Shown piece after piece: positions 53,531 to 62,411 of a stretch of 64,000 nucleotides of DNA (its first letter is position 1; each line of letters starts with the position of its first letter). Both the position numbers and the translations under genes were made by a program. The DNA is from Microbacterium kyungheense (GTDB lineage: Bacteria; Actinomycetota; Actinomycetes; Actinomycetales; Microbacteriaceae): positions 186,001-250,000 of the forward strand of contig NZ_VFPE01000004.1 in assembly GCF_006783905.1 (NCBI RefSeq). The letters are read 5' to 3'. The notes under the pieces are model-generated. The model was given only the letters and a program-made list of their open reading frames with translations, ran no database searches and was not told the DNA's origin.

Positions 53531-53960
53531 TCATGAACCGCGCGGTAGATCGCATTGCGGATGCCGTTCGCCTGGTCGGACGTGAGGGTGCGATCGATCG
53601 GCCGCAGAACGATCCGCAGCAGCAGATTGACCTGGCCCTCCTGTGTTCCGAGCCTCGCCCTGGCGGCATCGGGAAGGTCCTCGTGAGCGGTGCGGCCGAG
53701 CATCTCGACCGACTCGATGACGTCGGCCTCGTCGCCGAGGGCGGTGCGGATGCGGTCGCCCAGAGTCTCCTCGTCTTCGGCGGCGTCGAGCACGACGGAG
53801 ATGTCGCGTCGGGTGGCCGGCAGAGGAGAGACGTGCTGCCACGGATCCAGGGTGAGCATCTGCGAGGCGATGCGCGGATCCTCGGCGCGGAGGTAGCGGA
53901 TGTCGGGGATGCCCTTGCGCAGCATCAGCGCGTTCCAGACCCATGCCGATCGTCAAGGCG
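53531..53960 (-). pseudogene. C-terminal remnant of a PheS/PheT-like synthetase-related protein
   Basis: Minus-strand reading gives GMGLERA, then, two bases out of phase, LMLRKGIPDIRYLRAEDPRI, and a domain with PLPATRRDISVVLDAAEDEE and LLRIVLRPIDRTLTSDQAN. The last two blocks are the FDX-ACB anticodon-binding fold at the end of PheT and of PheS-related stand-alone ligases. The N-terminal catalytic part is missing and the frame is broken near 53928, so it is a remnant. Its upstream end joins a transposase fragment. Confidence 0.55.
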
Positions 53961-54260
53961 TCGGCGGCGACGAACGTGAACGGGCCGGCGTCACCGAGCG
54001 GACGGTGCCGGAACTGTTCGACGGGCTCGTCGAGGTCCGCCGCCATCCGCGACACCTGGGACTTGGACAACGAATGGATCCCGAGGGTCTTGACGAGCTT
54101 GTCCATGCGCCGGGTGGAGACGCCGGCGAGGTAGCAGTCCGCGACCACAGTGATCAGCGCGGACTCGGCCCGTTTGCGGCGCTCGAGCAGCCATTCCGGG
54201 AAGTAGGTCCCCTGGCGGAGCTTCGGGATCGCGACATCGATGGTGCCGACGCCCGATGAA
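53955..54260 (-). mobile_element. IS256-family transposase fragment
   Basis: Minus-strand residues match the middle of IS256/Mutator transposases: GTIDVAIPKLRQGTYFPEWL, then RRMDKLVKTLGIHSLSKSQV and ending FTFVAADAL, the first part of the DDE catalytic region. Both ends of a normal 400-residue transposase are absent. The fragment is fused at about 53955 to the PheS/PheT-like remnant. Confidence 0.75.
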
Positions 54261-54339
54261 GGTACCTCTAGAGAAACAGCGCTCGTCGATTCCCGATCGC
54301 GATAGCTGCTGCCTGCTCGCTCGAGCGCAACGTGGACAA

Positions 54340-54460
54340 AGAGTCCGACAGGCCTCGGGAAAGTGTCACGACAAAGTTGCGCCGTTCCCGCGAGATTTGG
54401 CGAACCTCGCGACATTCAGTGTCATCTGACCGCGTTCCCGACACTTCTCAGGGACTGATG
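54340..54460. mobile_element. Insertion-sequence end-like repeats
   Basis: Several related TGTC-containing stretches occur: GTGTCACGACAAAG, GCGCCGTTCCCGCGAG, AGTGTCATCTGACCG and CGTTCCCGACACTT. AGTGTC and GACACT form an inverted pair. Repeated TGTCG/GACA blocks with GGGAACG resemble the multiple terminal repeats of IS21-type elements. No transposase gene is present, so this is probably one leftover end. Confidence 0.4.
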
Positions 54461-54481
54461 GATGCCGCCCCCTGGGCCGGC

Positions 54482-55603
54482 TCAGGGCTGAGGCCACCCC
54501 GAACCGGCCTCGACCGCCGGAACGATGCCGCCGTTCGGCCCGAAGTTCGTGTCGCGGACCGACGGGTCCTTCGGATCCGGCTCGGTGAGCACGATCTTGA
54601 GGATCTCCGCGGTGAGCCGATTGCCGGCGGGGTCGTCGGTGAGGATGATCGTGCGGCGGGGGTTGAGGTCCACTCCGGTCAGATCGGGGCCGACCTTGGG
54701 ATCGCCGCTCACGGGCTTCGTCGTCGTGTTCAGCCTGACGATGACGCGCTCCATGTCCTCGGCCGTGAGGGGCACCACGACACTCCCCTCGTCTCCCGTG
54801 GTGAGCGAGGTGGGCGTGCCGCCGTCGGGCTTATCGGGCTTCTTCTCGGGCGAGAACATGTCCTTCACGCCCTGCCACAGCGCCTTCATGGTGTCGGCGC
54901 CGCCGTTGCGGTCCGTGCCGAACGCGGGGGTGTCGACGGGCTTGCCGTCGTCTTCGCCGACCCCACCGTCGGCGCCCGCGCTGATCCACCCCAGCGCGAT
55001 GCCCCCGACACGCTTCTGCACGGGCTGGTCGCCGTCGCGCACCGGCCTGCCGTCCTTGTCGAGGTGCATGCCCACCGCGCCGGCGGCCTGGTCGAGCACG
55101 ACGCCCGTGCCGAGGTCGAGCCCGTACTGCTCGAGCAGCGTGCCCGCCACGCCCATGCGCTCGAGCGCCGACGTGCGTCCCGCGAGGGCGCTTGCGGCAT
55201 CCCGGATCAGCGGCGTCCCGTCGGGCAGCGTCTCGGGCAGCACGATCACCTCCGAGAACCCGAGCTCGAAGCTCGGGAGCGCGCCCTTGCCGATGACCGC
55301 GGTCAGCTCGTCGACCGCGGGGGCGCTCGACCACTCCTGCGGACTCGTGCCGGCGACCTCCTCGTCGATGTCGGCGATGCCGTCGCCGTCGCTGTCCGCC
55401 AGCAGCGCCGTGTAGGCGAGACAGACGCCCTCGCTCGTGCACACCATCGGGTGCAGCACCAGCTTCTCGCCGTCCTCGGCGCGTGCGGGCGCGGCCACCG
55501 CCCCCGCGATCGCGAGCCCCGCGACGGTCGCGGCGATGATCGGCGCGCGGTGCCTCGCTCCGGTGCGTCGGCTGTTCTGGTGCGGACTGCGTTCCCCGGC
55601 CAT
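54482..55603 (-). CDS. Secreted protein with thrombospondin type 3-like calcium repeat
   Basis: 373 residues from the ATG at 55603 with AGGAGA upstream. A Sec signal peptide (Arg-rich start, helix IIAATVAGLAIAGAVAA) is cleaved near ARA-E about residue 42. Shortly after comes LADSDGDGIADIDEEVAGTS, a TSP3-type calcium loop. The remainder (about 90-373) contains GTPLIRDAASALAGRTSALE, GVVLDQAAGAVGMHLDKDG and a C-terminal RTIILTDDPAGNRL, with no known enzyme motif. Likely a calcium-stabilised extracellular or wall-associated protein of unknown function. It is divergent from purL. Confidence 0.75.
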   Translation of the reverse strand: MAGERSPHQNSRRTGARHRAPIIAATVAGLAIAGAVAAPARAEDGEKLVLHPMVCTSEGVCLAYTALLADSDGDGIADIDEEVAGTSPQEWSSAPAVDELTAVIGKGALPSFELGFSEVIVLPETLPDGTPLIRDAASALAGRTSALERMGVAGTLLEQYGLDLGTGVVLDQAAGAVGMHLDKDGRPVRDGDQPVQKRVGGIALGWISAGADGGVGEDDGKPVDTPAFGTDRNGGADTMKALWQGVKDMFSPEKKPDKPDGGTPTSLTTGDEGSVVVPLTAEDMERVIVRLNTTTKPVSGDPKVGPDLTGVDLNPRRTIILTDDPAGNRLTAEILKIVLTEPDPKDPSVRDTNFGPNGGIVPAVEAGSGWPQP

Positions 55604-55677
55604 GATCTCTCCTTCGCCTTCGCGCGGTGCGCGCTGATGGACAGGAGGCCGGGGACCGACCGCGCGATACACCCGCC

Positions 55678-55715
55678 TAGAATGGAAGGCGTCCGGCGCC
55701 CCTCGATTCATGGAG
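55678..55715 (+). promoter_or_regulatory. purL promoter and ribosome site
   Basis: TAGAAT at 55678-55683 is a good -10 box. GGAG at 55712-55715 lies nine bases before the GTG at 55725, which decides the start over the ATG at 55710 that overlaps this site. Confidence 0.6.
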
Positions 55716-55724
55716 TTCAGCCGC

Positions 55725-58058
55725 GTGACCACTCCCGCTCCCACCTCAGTCGCCGATACCGTCGAGAACGCCGTCGCCACCCCCGACAAGGAGCAGCCGT
55801 ACGCGGCGCTCGGTCTCAAGGACGACGAGTACGCGAAGATCCGCGAGATCCTCGGCCGCCGCCCCACGTCCGGCGAGCTGGCGATGTACTCCGTCATGTG
55901 GTCGGAGCACTGCTCGTACAAGTCGTCGAAGATCTATCTCCGCAAGTTCGGCGAGAAGGTCTCGGACGAGATGAAGGAACGGCTCATGGTCGGCATGGGC
56001 CAGAACGCCGGCGTCGTCGACATCGGCGAGGGCTGGGCCGTCACCTTCAAGGTCGAGTCGCACAACCACCCCAGCTACATCGAGCCGTTCCAGGGCGCCG
56101 CGACCGGCGTCGGCGGCATCGTGCGCGACATCATCTCGATGGGCGCGCGTCCGGTGGCCGTCATGGACCAGCTGCGCTTCGGCGACATCGCCGACCCCGA
56201 CACCGCCCGCGTCGTGCACGGCGTCGTGAGCGGCATCAGCTTCTACGGCAACTGCCTGGGCCTGCCCAACATCGGCGGCGAGACGGTGTTCGACGCGGTC
56301 TACCAGGGCAATCCGCTCGTCAACGCCCTCGCCGTGGGCGTTCTGCGCCATGAGGACCTCAAGCTCGCCAACGCCACCGGCGCCGGCAACAAGGTCGTGC
56401 TGTTCGGCGCCCGCACCGGCGGCGACGGCATCGGCGGCGCATCCATTCTCGCGTCCGACACGTTCTCGGAGGGCGGTCCCACCAAGCGCCCCGCCGTGCA
56501 GGTCGGCGACCCGTTCGCCGAGAAGGTGCTCATCGAGTGCTGCCTCGAGCTGTACAAGGACGAGCTCGTCGAGGCCATCCAGGACCTCGGCGCCGCAGGC
56601 ATCTCGTGCGCGACGAGCGAGCTGGCCGCCAACGGCGGCTCGGGCATGCGCGTCGACCTCGAGAACGTGCTGCTGCGCGACCCCACGCTCACGCCGGAGG
56701 AGATCCTCATGAGCGAGAGCCAGGAGCGCATGATGGCGATCGTCGCGCCCGAGAAGCTCGACGCGTTCCTGGCCGTCGTGAACAAGTGGGACGTCGAGAC
56801 GAGCGTGCTCGGCGAGGTGACCGGCGACGGCCGCCTGCAGATCTTCTGGCACGGCGAAGAGATCGTAAACGTCGACCCGTCCACGGTCGCCGTCGACGGC
56901 CCGGTCTACGAGCGCCCGGTGGCGTACCCGGCCTGGATCGACGCACTGCGCGACGACTCGGCCTCGGCGCTCCCCCGCGCCACCGACGCCGAAACCCTGC
57001 GCGAGCAGTTCACCCGGCTGGTCGCGAGCCCGAACCTCGCCGACACGTCGTGGATCACCAACCAGTACGACTACTACGTCATGGGCAACACGGCGCTGTC
57101 GTTCCCGGACGACGCCGGCATGATCCGCGTCGACGAGCACTCCGGTCTGGGCTTCTCGATCGCGACGGACTGCAACGGCCGCTACTGCCAGCTCGACCCG
57201 TACCAGGGCGCGAAGCTGGCGCTGGCCGAGGCGTACCGCAACGTCGCCGTCTCGGGCGCGGTGCCCACCGCCGTCACCGACTGCCTCAACTTCGGCTCGC
57301 CCGAGAACCCCGAGGTCATGTGGCAGTTCTCACAGGCCGTCGACGGCCTGTCGGACGGATGCCTCGAACTCGGCGTGCCCGTCACCGGCGGGAACGTCTC
57401 GTTCTACAACCAGACCGGCGACCAGCCGATCTTCCCGACCCCGGTCGTGGGCGTCCTCGGCATCATCGACGACGTCGCCCGCCGCATCCCGTCGGGCTGG
57501 CAGGACGCCGGCGAGAACATCTACCTGCTCGGCGTCACCTCGACCGAGTTGTCGGGCTCGCAGTGGGCCGGCACGATCCACGGCCACCTCGGCGGTCGTC
57601 CGCCGGCGGTGGACCTCTCGAACGAGAAGAAGCTCGCCGAGCTGCTGCATGCCGCCGGCCAGCAGTCACTCGTGTCGTCCGCGCACGACCTCTCGTCGGG
57701 CGGTCTCGCGCAGGCCCTCGCCGAGTCGGTCATGCGCTTCGGCATCGGCGCGCGCGTCTGGCTCGACGAGATCCAGGAGCGCGACGGAGTGGATGCCGCC
57801 ACCGCCCTGTTCTCGGAGTCCACCGGCCGCGTCATCGTGAGCGTGCCCCGTGAGGACGACGTCAAGTTCCGCGGCCTGTGCGAGGGCCGGGGCTACCCGG
57901 TGCTGCGCATCGGCGTGACCGACCCCGCGGCGGACGGCGACGAGCCGGCGCTCGAGGTGCAGGGCCTGTTCACCGTGCCGCTCGCCGAGCTGCGCGGCTT
58001 GTCGACGTCGACGCTGCCGGACGCCTTCGGCGCGACGGTCGTCGAGCCCGCGGCCTGA
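55725..58058 (+). CDS. purL: FGAM synthase catalytic subunit PurL (small type)
   Basis: 777 residues, the small PurL that works with PurS and PurQ. ATP and substrate motifs: [72 protein letters not shown], and the second half with [11 protein letters not shown] and [17 protein letters not shown]. It converts FGAR, glutamine-derived ammonia and ATP to FGAM. It stands alone, 39 kb from purSQ. A strong hairpin follows. Confidence 0.97.
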   Translation: MTTPAPTSVADTVENAVATPDKEQPYAALGLKDDEYAKIREILGRRPTSGELAMYSVMWSEHCSYKSSKIYLRKFGEKVSDEMKERLMVGMGQNAGVVDIGEGWAVTFKVESHNHPSYIEPFQGAATGVGGIVRDIISMGARPVAVMDQLRFGDIADPDTARVVHGVVSGISFYGNCLGLPNIGGETVFDAVYQGNPLVNALAVGVLRHEDLKLANATGAGNKVVLFGARTGGDGIGGASILASDTFSEGGPTKRPAVQVGDPFAEKVLIECCLELYKDELVEAIQDLGAAGISCATSELAANGGSGMRVDLENVLLRDPTLTPEEILMSESQERMMAIVAPEKLDAFLAVVNKWDVETSVLGEVTGDGRLQIFWHGEEIVNVDPSTVAVDGPVYERPVAYPAWIDALRDDSASALPRATDAETLREQFTRLVASPNLADTSWITNQYDYYVMGNTALSFPDDAGMIRVDEHSGLGFSIATDCNGRYCQLDPYQGAKLALAEAYRNVAVSGAVPTAVTDCLNFGSPENPEVMWQFSQAVDGLSDGCLELGVPVTGGNVSFYNQTGDQPIFPTPVVGVLGIIDDVARRIPSGWQDAGENIYLLGVTSTELSGSQWAGTIHGHLGGRPPAVDLSNEKKLAELLHAAGQQSLVSSAHDLSSGGLAQALAESVMRFGIGARVWLDEIQERDGVDAATALFSESTGRVIVSVPREDDVKFRGLCEGRGYPVLRIGVTDPAADGDEPALEVQGLFTVPLAELRGLSTSTLPDAFGATVVEPAA

Positions 58059-58118
58059 GCCTGCGGGTGCCGCGGCCGCCGGCATCCCTCGTCTTCTCGG
58101 TTTGGGGCGGATTCGTTC

Positions 58119-58149
58119 CGTTTGGGGCGCACGTGGCGCGCCCCAAACG
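58119..58149. terminator. CGTTTGGGGCGC/GCGCCCCAAACG hairpin
   Basis: 12-base perfect arms (58119-58130, 58138-58149) with a 7-base loop, 61 bases after purL. A second TTTGGGGCG lies at 58101-58109. It probably ends purL transcription. Confidence 0.65.
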
Positions 58150-58188
58150 CGCGAAACGCGCCCCATACCCGAACACTAGGATTGAGCC

Positions 58189-58326
58189 ATGGCGGCGGAC
58201 GACGACGAGTACAGCGACTACAACGACGCCCGGCAGCGGCGCGTCAAGATCGTCGCGTGGGTGACGATCGTCGCCCTCATCCTCGTCGGCGGCGGGGCGA
58301 CGGTGTTCGCCCTCCTGTTCGGCTGA
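58189..58326 (+). CDS. 45-residue single-helix membrane protein
   Basis: Acidic N-terminus (MAADDDEYSDYNDARQRRVK) and one helix (IVAWVTIVALILVGGGATVF) ending in LLFG. The ATG lies six bases after TAGGAT (58177-58182), the leaderless pattern found widely in this window. The stop codon TGA is part of a dispersed CTGAGCCGGTCGAAG element. Function unknown. Confidence 0.7.
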   Translation: MAADDDEYSDYNDARQRRVKIVAWVTIVALILVGGGATVFALLFG

Positions 58327-58353
58327 GCCGGTCGAAGCCTGAGCCTGTCGAAG
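58323..58353 (+). repeat. Two tandem copies of the dispersed CTGAGCCTGTCGAAG element
   Basis: CTGAGCCGGTCGAAG (58323-58337) and CTGAGCCTGTCGAAG (58339-58353) are head-to-tail with one base between. The first overlaps the stop codon of the 45-residue gene. Confidence 0.8.
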
Positions 58354-58425
58354 CCGGAAACCCCAGGCGACTGCGGCTTTCGCGGACGCCGGTGAGCCGG
58401 TAGCCTCCACGCAAGGAGGTCATCC

Positions 58426-58602
58426 ATGACCGGCACACCGTCCTTGTGGACCCGCATCCGCAACTTCGTCTCGCCGCCGCGCGAGAGCTACGACACGCGG
58501 ACCGCGCGTCCGGGCGAGCCCGGGGCGGGGCCCGACAGCCCGGTGTACGAGGCGACCGACGGGCGCCGTCACGGCGGCACCATGCAGCTCGGCGGCCACT
58601 GA
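58426..58602 (+). CDS. 58-residue hydrophilic protein
   Basis: Start ATG with the full anti-16S complement AAGGAGGT five bases upstream, so translation is expected to be strong. Sequence starts MTGTPSLWTRIRNFVSPPRE and is rich in G, P, R and D; ends TMQLGGH. No domain is recognised. It may be a small conserved Microbacteriaceae protein. The clear ribosome site is the main evidence. Confidence 0.65.
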   Translation: MTGTPSLWTRIRNFVSPPRESYDTRTARPGEPGAGPDSPVYEATDGRRHGGTMQLGGH

Positions 58603-58659
58603 CCCACTGCTCAGCACACTCCCGGCCGCGCCGTCGCGCACCGCGGGTAGCATGACACT

Positions 58660-59442
58660 GTGGAGCCGATCCTCCTCATCGTGGCGGGCTGGTGGTGGAT
58701 CGTTCCGGCCGCCGCCGGCGCCGGAACGGCGACCTACGTCGGCCTGACGACACGCGGGCGCCGTGCGCGGCGACTCGAGCTCGATGCTGCCCGCCATGAG
58801 GAATCCCAGGCGTACCGCGCGCTCGTCGCCGCCAAGGCACAGGTGCGCATCGCGCAGGCCGACGCCATGACCGCGAAGGCACGGGCCGCGGCGCCGCAGG
58901 CGGCCGAGGCCCGGCGCGAGCTGCAGATCGCCCGGCAGTCCGAGAAGTCCGCCTCGCTCGCCCTGCGTGCGAGCCGCTCCCGTGTGAAGGCCGGGTACTC
59001 GCAGTACCGCACCGCGTCCGCAGCCGATCCGCTGCCGATCGAGCGGCTGTGGGCGGAGCACGACGCGCTCAACACGCGCTGGCTGTCGTACGAGACCGAC
59101 GTCGACAAGGCTCTGAAGTACTCGCAGGTGACCGACTCACGGCATCCGTCGACCGTCGTCTTCCTCCGCGCGCAGCGCGAGGCTCTCGCCAAGCGACCCA
59201 CGCTGCGCGACCGGGTCACGCCCGCGCAGTACGTCGAGTACCGCGACGCCGTCCGCGTGATGCAGGCGGCCCTCGCCGAAGCGGAGCGCCAGGCGGGTGT
59301 GCCCGGCGCGGCACCGCCAAGCGCGGCGGCCACGACCGCCGCCACCATCGGCGCGGCGGCGGCGATGATCGCCGAACTGGCCGACCGACTGCCGTCGATG
59401 ATCCCGCGGATGCCGCCGTCGCGCCAGACGCCGCCCACCTGA
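58660..59442 (+). CDS. Membrane-anchored coiled-coil protein, paralog A
   Basis: 260 residues from the GTG at 58660. One N-terminal membrane helix (about 3-24, LLIVAGWWWIVPAAAGAG) then a long Ala/Arg/Glu-rich helical region (35-110). A conserved block IERLWAEHDALNTRWLSYET (about 128-147) is shared with paralog B, followed by VEYRDAVRVMQAALAEAERQ. The C-terminus is hydrophobic/Pro-rich (AATTAATIGAAAAMIAELAD). TAGCAT lies six bases before the GTG, identical to paralog B. No known family was recognised. Confidence 0.72.
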   Translation: MEPILLIVAGWWWIVPAAAGAGTATYVGLTTRGRRARRLELDAARHEESQAYRALVAAKAQVRIAQADAMTAKARAAAPQAAEARRELQIARQSEKSASLALRASRSRVKAGYSQYRTASAADPLPIERLWAEHDALNTRWLSYETDVDKALKYSQVTDSRHPSTVVFLRAQREALAKRPTLRDRVTPAQYVEYRDAVRVMQAALAEAERQAGVPGAAPPSAAATTAATIGAAAAMIAELADRLPSMIPRMPPSRQTPPT

Positions 59443-59494
59443 CAGCCTGCTCCGGACCCGACACAGGGCCGGTGTCGGCCGTTAGCATGACAGG

Positions 59495-60436
59495 GTGGAT
59501 GAGGTCCTCCAGTCGGTCTTCACATGGATCGGCAACAACTGGTGGGTCGGCTTCGTGGCCTTGGGTGTGGTCGGGACGATCGGCCGACGCTGGGAGATCG
59601 GTGCGCGGCGCCGTCACCAGCGTCGCCTCGAGGTGCTCCATGCCAAGGCCGAGCTCAAGTCCGCGCAGGCGGCGGCCCGCGGCAAGGCGGTGCCGGCGGC
59701 ATCCCTCCCCGCCTTCACGTCACCCACCGCGACAGTGGGCACGCCGGAGGCGCCGGCCCGCGAGACGCAGGCCACGCAGCTGGAGCGGCTGTTCGCCACT
59801 CACGACGCCGTGACCGCCCGCTGGCTGGAGTACGAGCTCGACGTCGCCAAGATCATCGCGTTCCCCGCCATGAGCGATGGGCGGCAGCCGCTGACGGCGG
59901 CGTTCCTGCGCGCCAAGCGCGTCGCCGACGGGCTGCGGCCCGCGTCATCGAAGGCCAAGCTCACCAAGGAGCAGCTCGCCGAGTACCGCAACGCGGTCGC
60001 CGACTTCGAAGTCGCCTTCGACGTCGCCGAGCGCGATGCGCGGCGCCTGCGCGACTCCGGGTTCACCGAAGTCGAGCGCAAGCGCCTCGACACCGCCAAG
60101 AAGCTGCTCACCGTCGCGATCGACGAAGCGGCGACGCCGGCGGAGCGACAGCTCGCCTACCGGCGGGTGCGCGAGGAGCTCGACGGGCTCATCTCGATCT
60201 CGGACGAGGCCATCGAGGTGCTCGAGAACAAGGTGATGCTCGAGCTCGGTCCGACCACGGCTCCGTCGGTGGATGCCGCCGCCCCCGCGGAGCCGTCCGC
60301 CGCGGCTCCCGCGCCCGAGCCGCTGCACGCTCCCACGCGTCCGGCCACGACACCGCCGCCCGCTCAATGGCCGATTCCGGCGCGGGGCAACGGCGACGCT
60401 CCGGGCCGCGTGATCCACCCCAAGCCTCCGCGCTGA
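59495..60436 (+). CDS. Membrane-anchored coiled-coil protein, paralog B
   Basis: 313 residues from the GTG at 59495. A membrane helix spans about 11-30 (GNNWWVGFVALGVVGTIG), then a basic linker and helical segments. The shared block LERLFATHDAVTARWLEYEL is at about 95-114, followed by AEYRNAVADFEVAFDVAERD. A second helical part (190-250) and a Pro/Ala-rich tail have no counterpart in A. Promoter TAGCAT-6-GTG is the same as in A. The two genes are tandem paralogs, 52 bases apart. Confidence 0.72.
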   Translation: MDEVLQSVFTWIGNNWWVGFVALGVVGTIGRRWEIGARRRHQRRLEVLHAKAELKSAQAAARGKAVPAASLPAFTSPTATVGTPEAPARETQATQLERLFATHDAVTARWLEYELDVAKIIAFPAMSDGRQPLTAAFLRAKRVADGLRPASSKAKLTKEQLAEYRNAVADFEVAFDVAERDARRLRDSGFTEVERKRLDTAKKLLTVAIDEAATPAERQLAYRRVREELDGLISISDEAIEVLENKVMLELGPTTAPSVDAAAPAEPSAAAPAPEPLHAPTRPATTPPPAQWPIPARGNGDAPGRVIHPKPPR

Positions 60437-60449
60437 CCTTCTGCTGCGC

Positions 60450-61523
60450 TCAGCGAGCGGGATCGTCGGCGCGGGCGTCGATCCAGGCGTCGATGCGCGC
60501 GAACCAGTCGAACAGCCACCGCGCCTGCGCCTCGGCGCCGGCCGGGATCTCGGATCGCGGCACCCGCCACGCCCGCATCGTGATCCCCTTGTCCATCGGC
60601 AGCTCGCGCCAGATGTCGCGCAGGGTCTGCAGGCGGTCCAGCCCGGTGTGGGCGATGAACACGACGTCGGCATCCGGCGCGGCGTTCAGCGCGGCATGCA
60701 TGCCGCCCGGCTGCGGCGCCATGACGTGCCGCATCGCCTCAGCGCGCTTCGCCATGTCCTCGCGCCCGGCGTCGCGCAGCCGTCTGATGCGTGACGCACG
60801 GCGGGCGACGCTCACGTTGCCGCCCTCGGGGAAGATGACGAACGCGTCCTCGGGGCCGAGACCCGTCGCGAGCCCCGCGAGCGCCTCTTCGACGCGCACT
60901 CCGCCGCCCCTCGGCACGCGGCCGAACCCCGACGGCACGATGAACTCGGCCGGAATGCGGTGCAGCAGGATGTCGATCGCGGGATCCCACTGCAGCGTGT
61001 ACTTCAGCACGATGCGCGGGCGGCGGGCGGCTTCGTTCCAGAGCGTGTGGATCAGGATGAACGAGTCTCCGGGACCACCGTGGCGACTCGCGACGATGAG
61101 AGGCTCGTCGGCGGCGAACAGGCCGTCGAAGGCCGCGCGGGCGGTCGCGGCATCCCGGGAGTCCGATCCCGATGTCGTGATCGTCAGGCGCAGCACGCTG
61201 CCGAAGATGCGGAACAGCACCCGCAGAGCCCATCCGCCCAGCCGGTAGTGCGCGGCGACGAACGCCGGACGCCGGAGCGCGTACCCGAAGCCCGAGCCGA
61301 TCCAGAGGCCGAACATCGCGATCACCAGCATCGCGTCCCACAGCAGGTAGACCGTGACGAGCCACAGGACGCGGACGAGCCGGAACCGTCCGGGCACGAG
61401 AGAGGTCAGCGCCAGCGCGATCAGCAGCCACAGCGGCGTGAGGTCGAACATCACGATGGCGGCCACGATCACCAGCGGGGCGAGCACGAGGCGGCGCAGC
61501 CACGTGGGCGGCAGCCAGGTCAT
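60450..61523 (-). CDS. PlsC-like acyltransferase with N-terminal membrane helices
   Basis: 357 residues. Two to three hydrophobic segments (about 12-28, 30-62) precede the acyltransferase domain, which shows the HX4D box as SRHGGPGDSF (near 148) and the glycerophosphate-binding IFPEGGNVS (near 230). The family transfers fatty acyl groups in phospholipid or glycolipid synthesis at the membrane. The ATG overlaps the patatin gene stop by four bases, which couples an acyltransferase to a lipid hydrolase. Confidence 0.88.
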   Translation of the reverse strand: MTWLPPTWLRRLVLAPLVIVAAIVMFDLTPLWLLIALALTSLVPGRFRLVRVLWLVTVYLLWDAMLVIAMFGLWIGSGFGYALRRPAFVAAHYRLGGWALRVLFRIFGSVLRLTITTSGSDSRDAATARAAFDGLFAADEPLIVASRHGGPGDSFILIHTLWNEAARRPRIVLKYTLQWDPAIDILLHRIPAEFIVPSGFGRVPRGGGVRVEEALAGLATGLGPEDAFVIFPEGGNVSVARRASRIRRLRDAGREDMAKRAEAMRHVMAPQPGGMHAALNAAPDADVVFIAHTGLDRLQTLRDIWRELPMDKGITMRAWRVPRSEIPAGAEAQARWLFDWFARIDAWIDARADDPAR

Positions 61524-62362
61524 CCGCCCTCGCCCCGCCCGACGCCCCGCTCGTCGAGGAAGTGCCGGCTCGCGTCGTAGGCGGCGTCGATGCGGCGCCG
61601 CACCGTGGTCATGCGCCGGTACGACATCAGCGAGTCGTCGCCGTCGAGCGCCCCGCCGGAGGGAAGCACGTGGATGGCGACGCCCGCGGGCAGGTTCGCC
61701 ATGTCGTGCGCGTAGCGGTGGCGCCGGGCGATCTCGAACGCGACGCGCGCCGTGTCGACCGCTGACCGGGGCGCCTCGAGCGGCGTCTCGATGCGCCCCA
61801 CCTGCAGCACGAACACCGTGCGCGCTCCGGCAGCCACCGCCTGTGCGATGGGGATGGAGTTGACGATCCCGCCGTCGATGAAGTGCTCGTCGCCGATGCG
61901 CGTGGGCGGCAGCAGCCCCGGGACCGAGGCCGACGCCAGCACTGCGTCGATGAGCGGCCCCGAGTCGAACACGTGCTCGGCGGCCCGCTCGATGCTGGCG
62001 GCGACGACGCGCAGCGGCACCGCGAGGTCCTCGAACCGGGTGCCGGCGCCGAGCGCACGTTCGAGCAGGTGCCGCAGCGGCGCCGGCGAGTTGAGGTGCG
62101 TGCGGGTCTTGATCAGCCGCCCGAACTGGGTGAACAGCGACTCGCCGTAGACGGCGTTCGCCTCCGGTGACGTCCAGGCGTCGAGCAGCCGGTCGATGAC
62201 GGCGGGTGTCGGATCGGAGGCGACGAGCGCGCCGTTGATCGCGCCGATCGACGTGCCCACCACGAGGTCGGGGCGGATGCCGCGTTCGAGCAGGGCGCGC
62301 AGCATCCCGATCTCCACTGCGCCGCGGACACCGCCGCCGCCCAGCACGAACGCGACCGTCAT
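61520..62362 (-). CDS. Patatin-like phospholipase
   Basis: 280 residues from the ATG at 62362, six bases after TAGGGT on the minus strand. Oxyanion loop GGGGVRGAVEIGML, nucleophile elbow GTSIGAINGAL (GxSxG), and the catalytic Asp in FIDGGIVNSIP (DG[GA]). The catalytic dyad is complete, so it should be an active serine lipid acyl hydrolase, cytoplasmic or membrane-peripheral. It precedes the PlsC-like gene (ATGA overlap), suggesting deacylation-reacylation of the same lipid. Confidence 0.92.
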   Translation of the reverse strand: MTVAFVLGGGGVRGAVEIGMLRALLERGIRPDLVVGTSIGAINGALVASDPTPAVIDRLLDAWTSPEANAVYGESLFTQFGRLIKTRTHLNSPAPLRHLLERALGAGTRFEDLAVPLRVVAASIERAAEHVFDSGPLIDAVLASASVPGLLPPTRIGDEHFIDGGIVNSIPIAQAVAAGARTVFVLQVGRIETPLEAPRSAVDTARVAFEIARRHRYAHDMANLPAGVAIHVLPSGGALDGDDSLMSYRRMTTVRRRIDAAYDASRHFLDERGVGRGEGG

Positions 62363-62411
62363 GCCCACACCCTACGGGGCGGGGGCACGACGGCCGCGGC
62401 AGTCGATCGTG

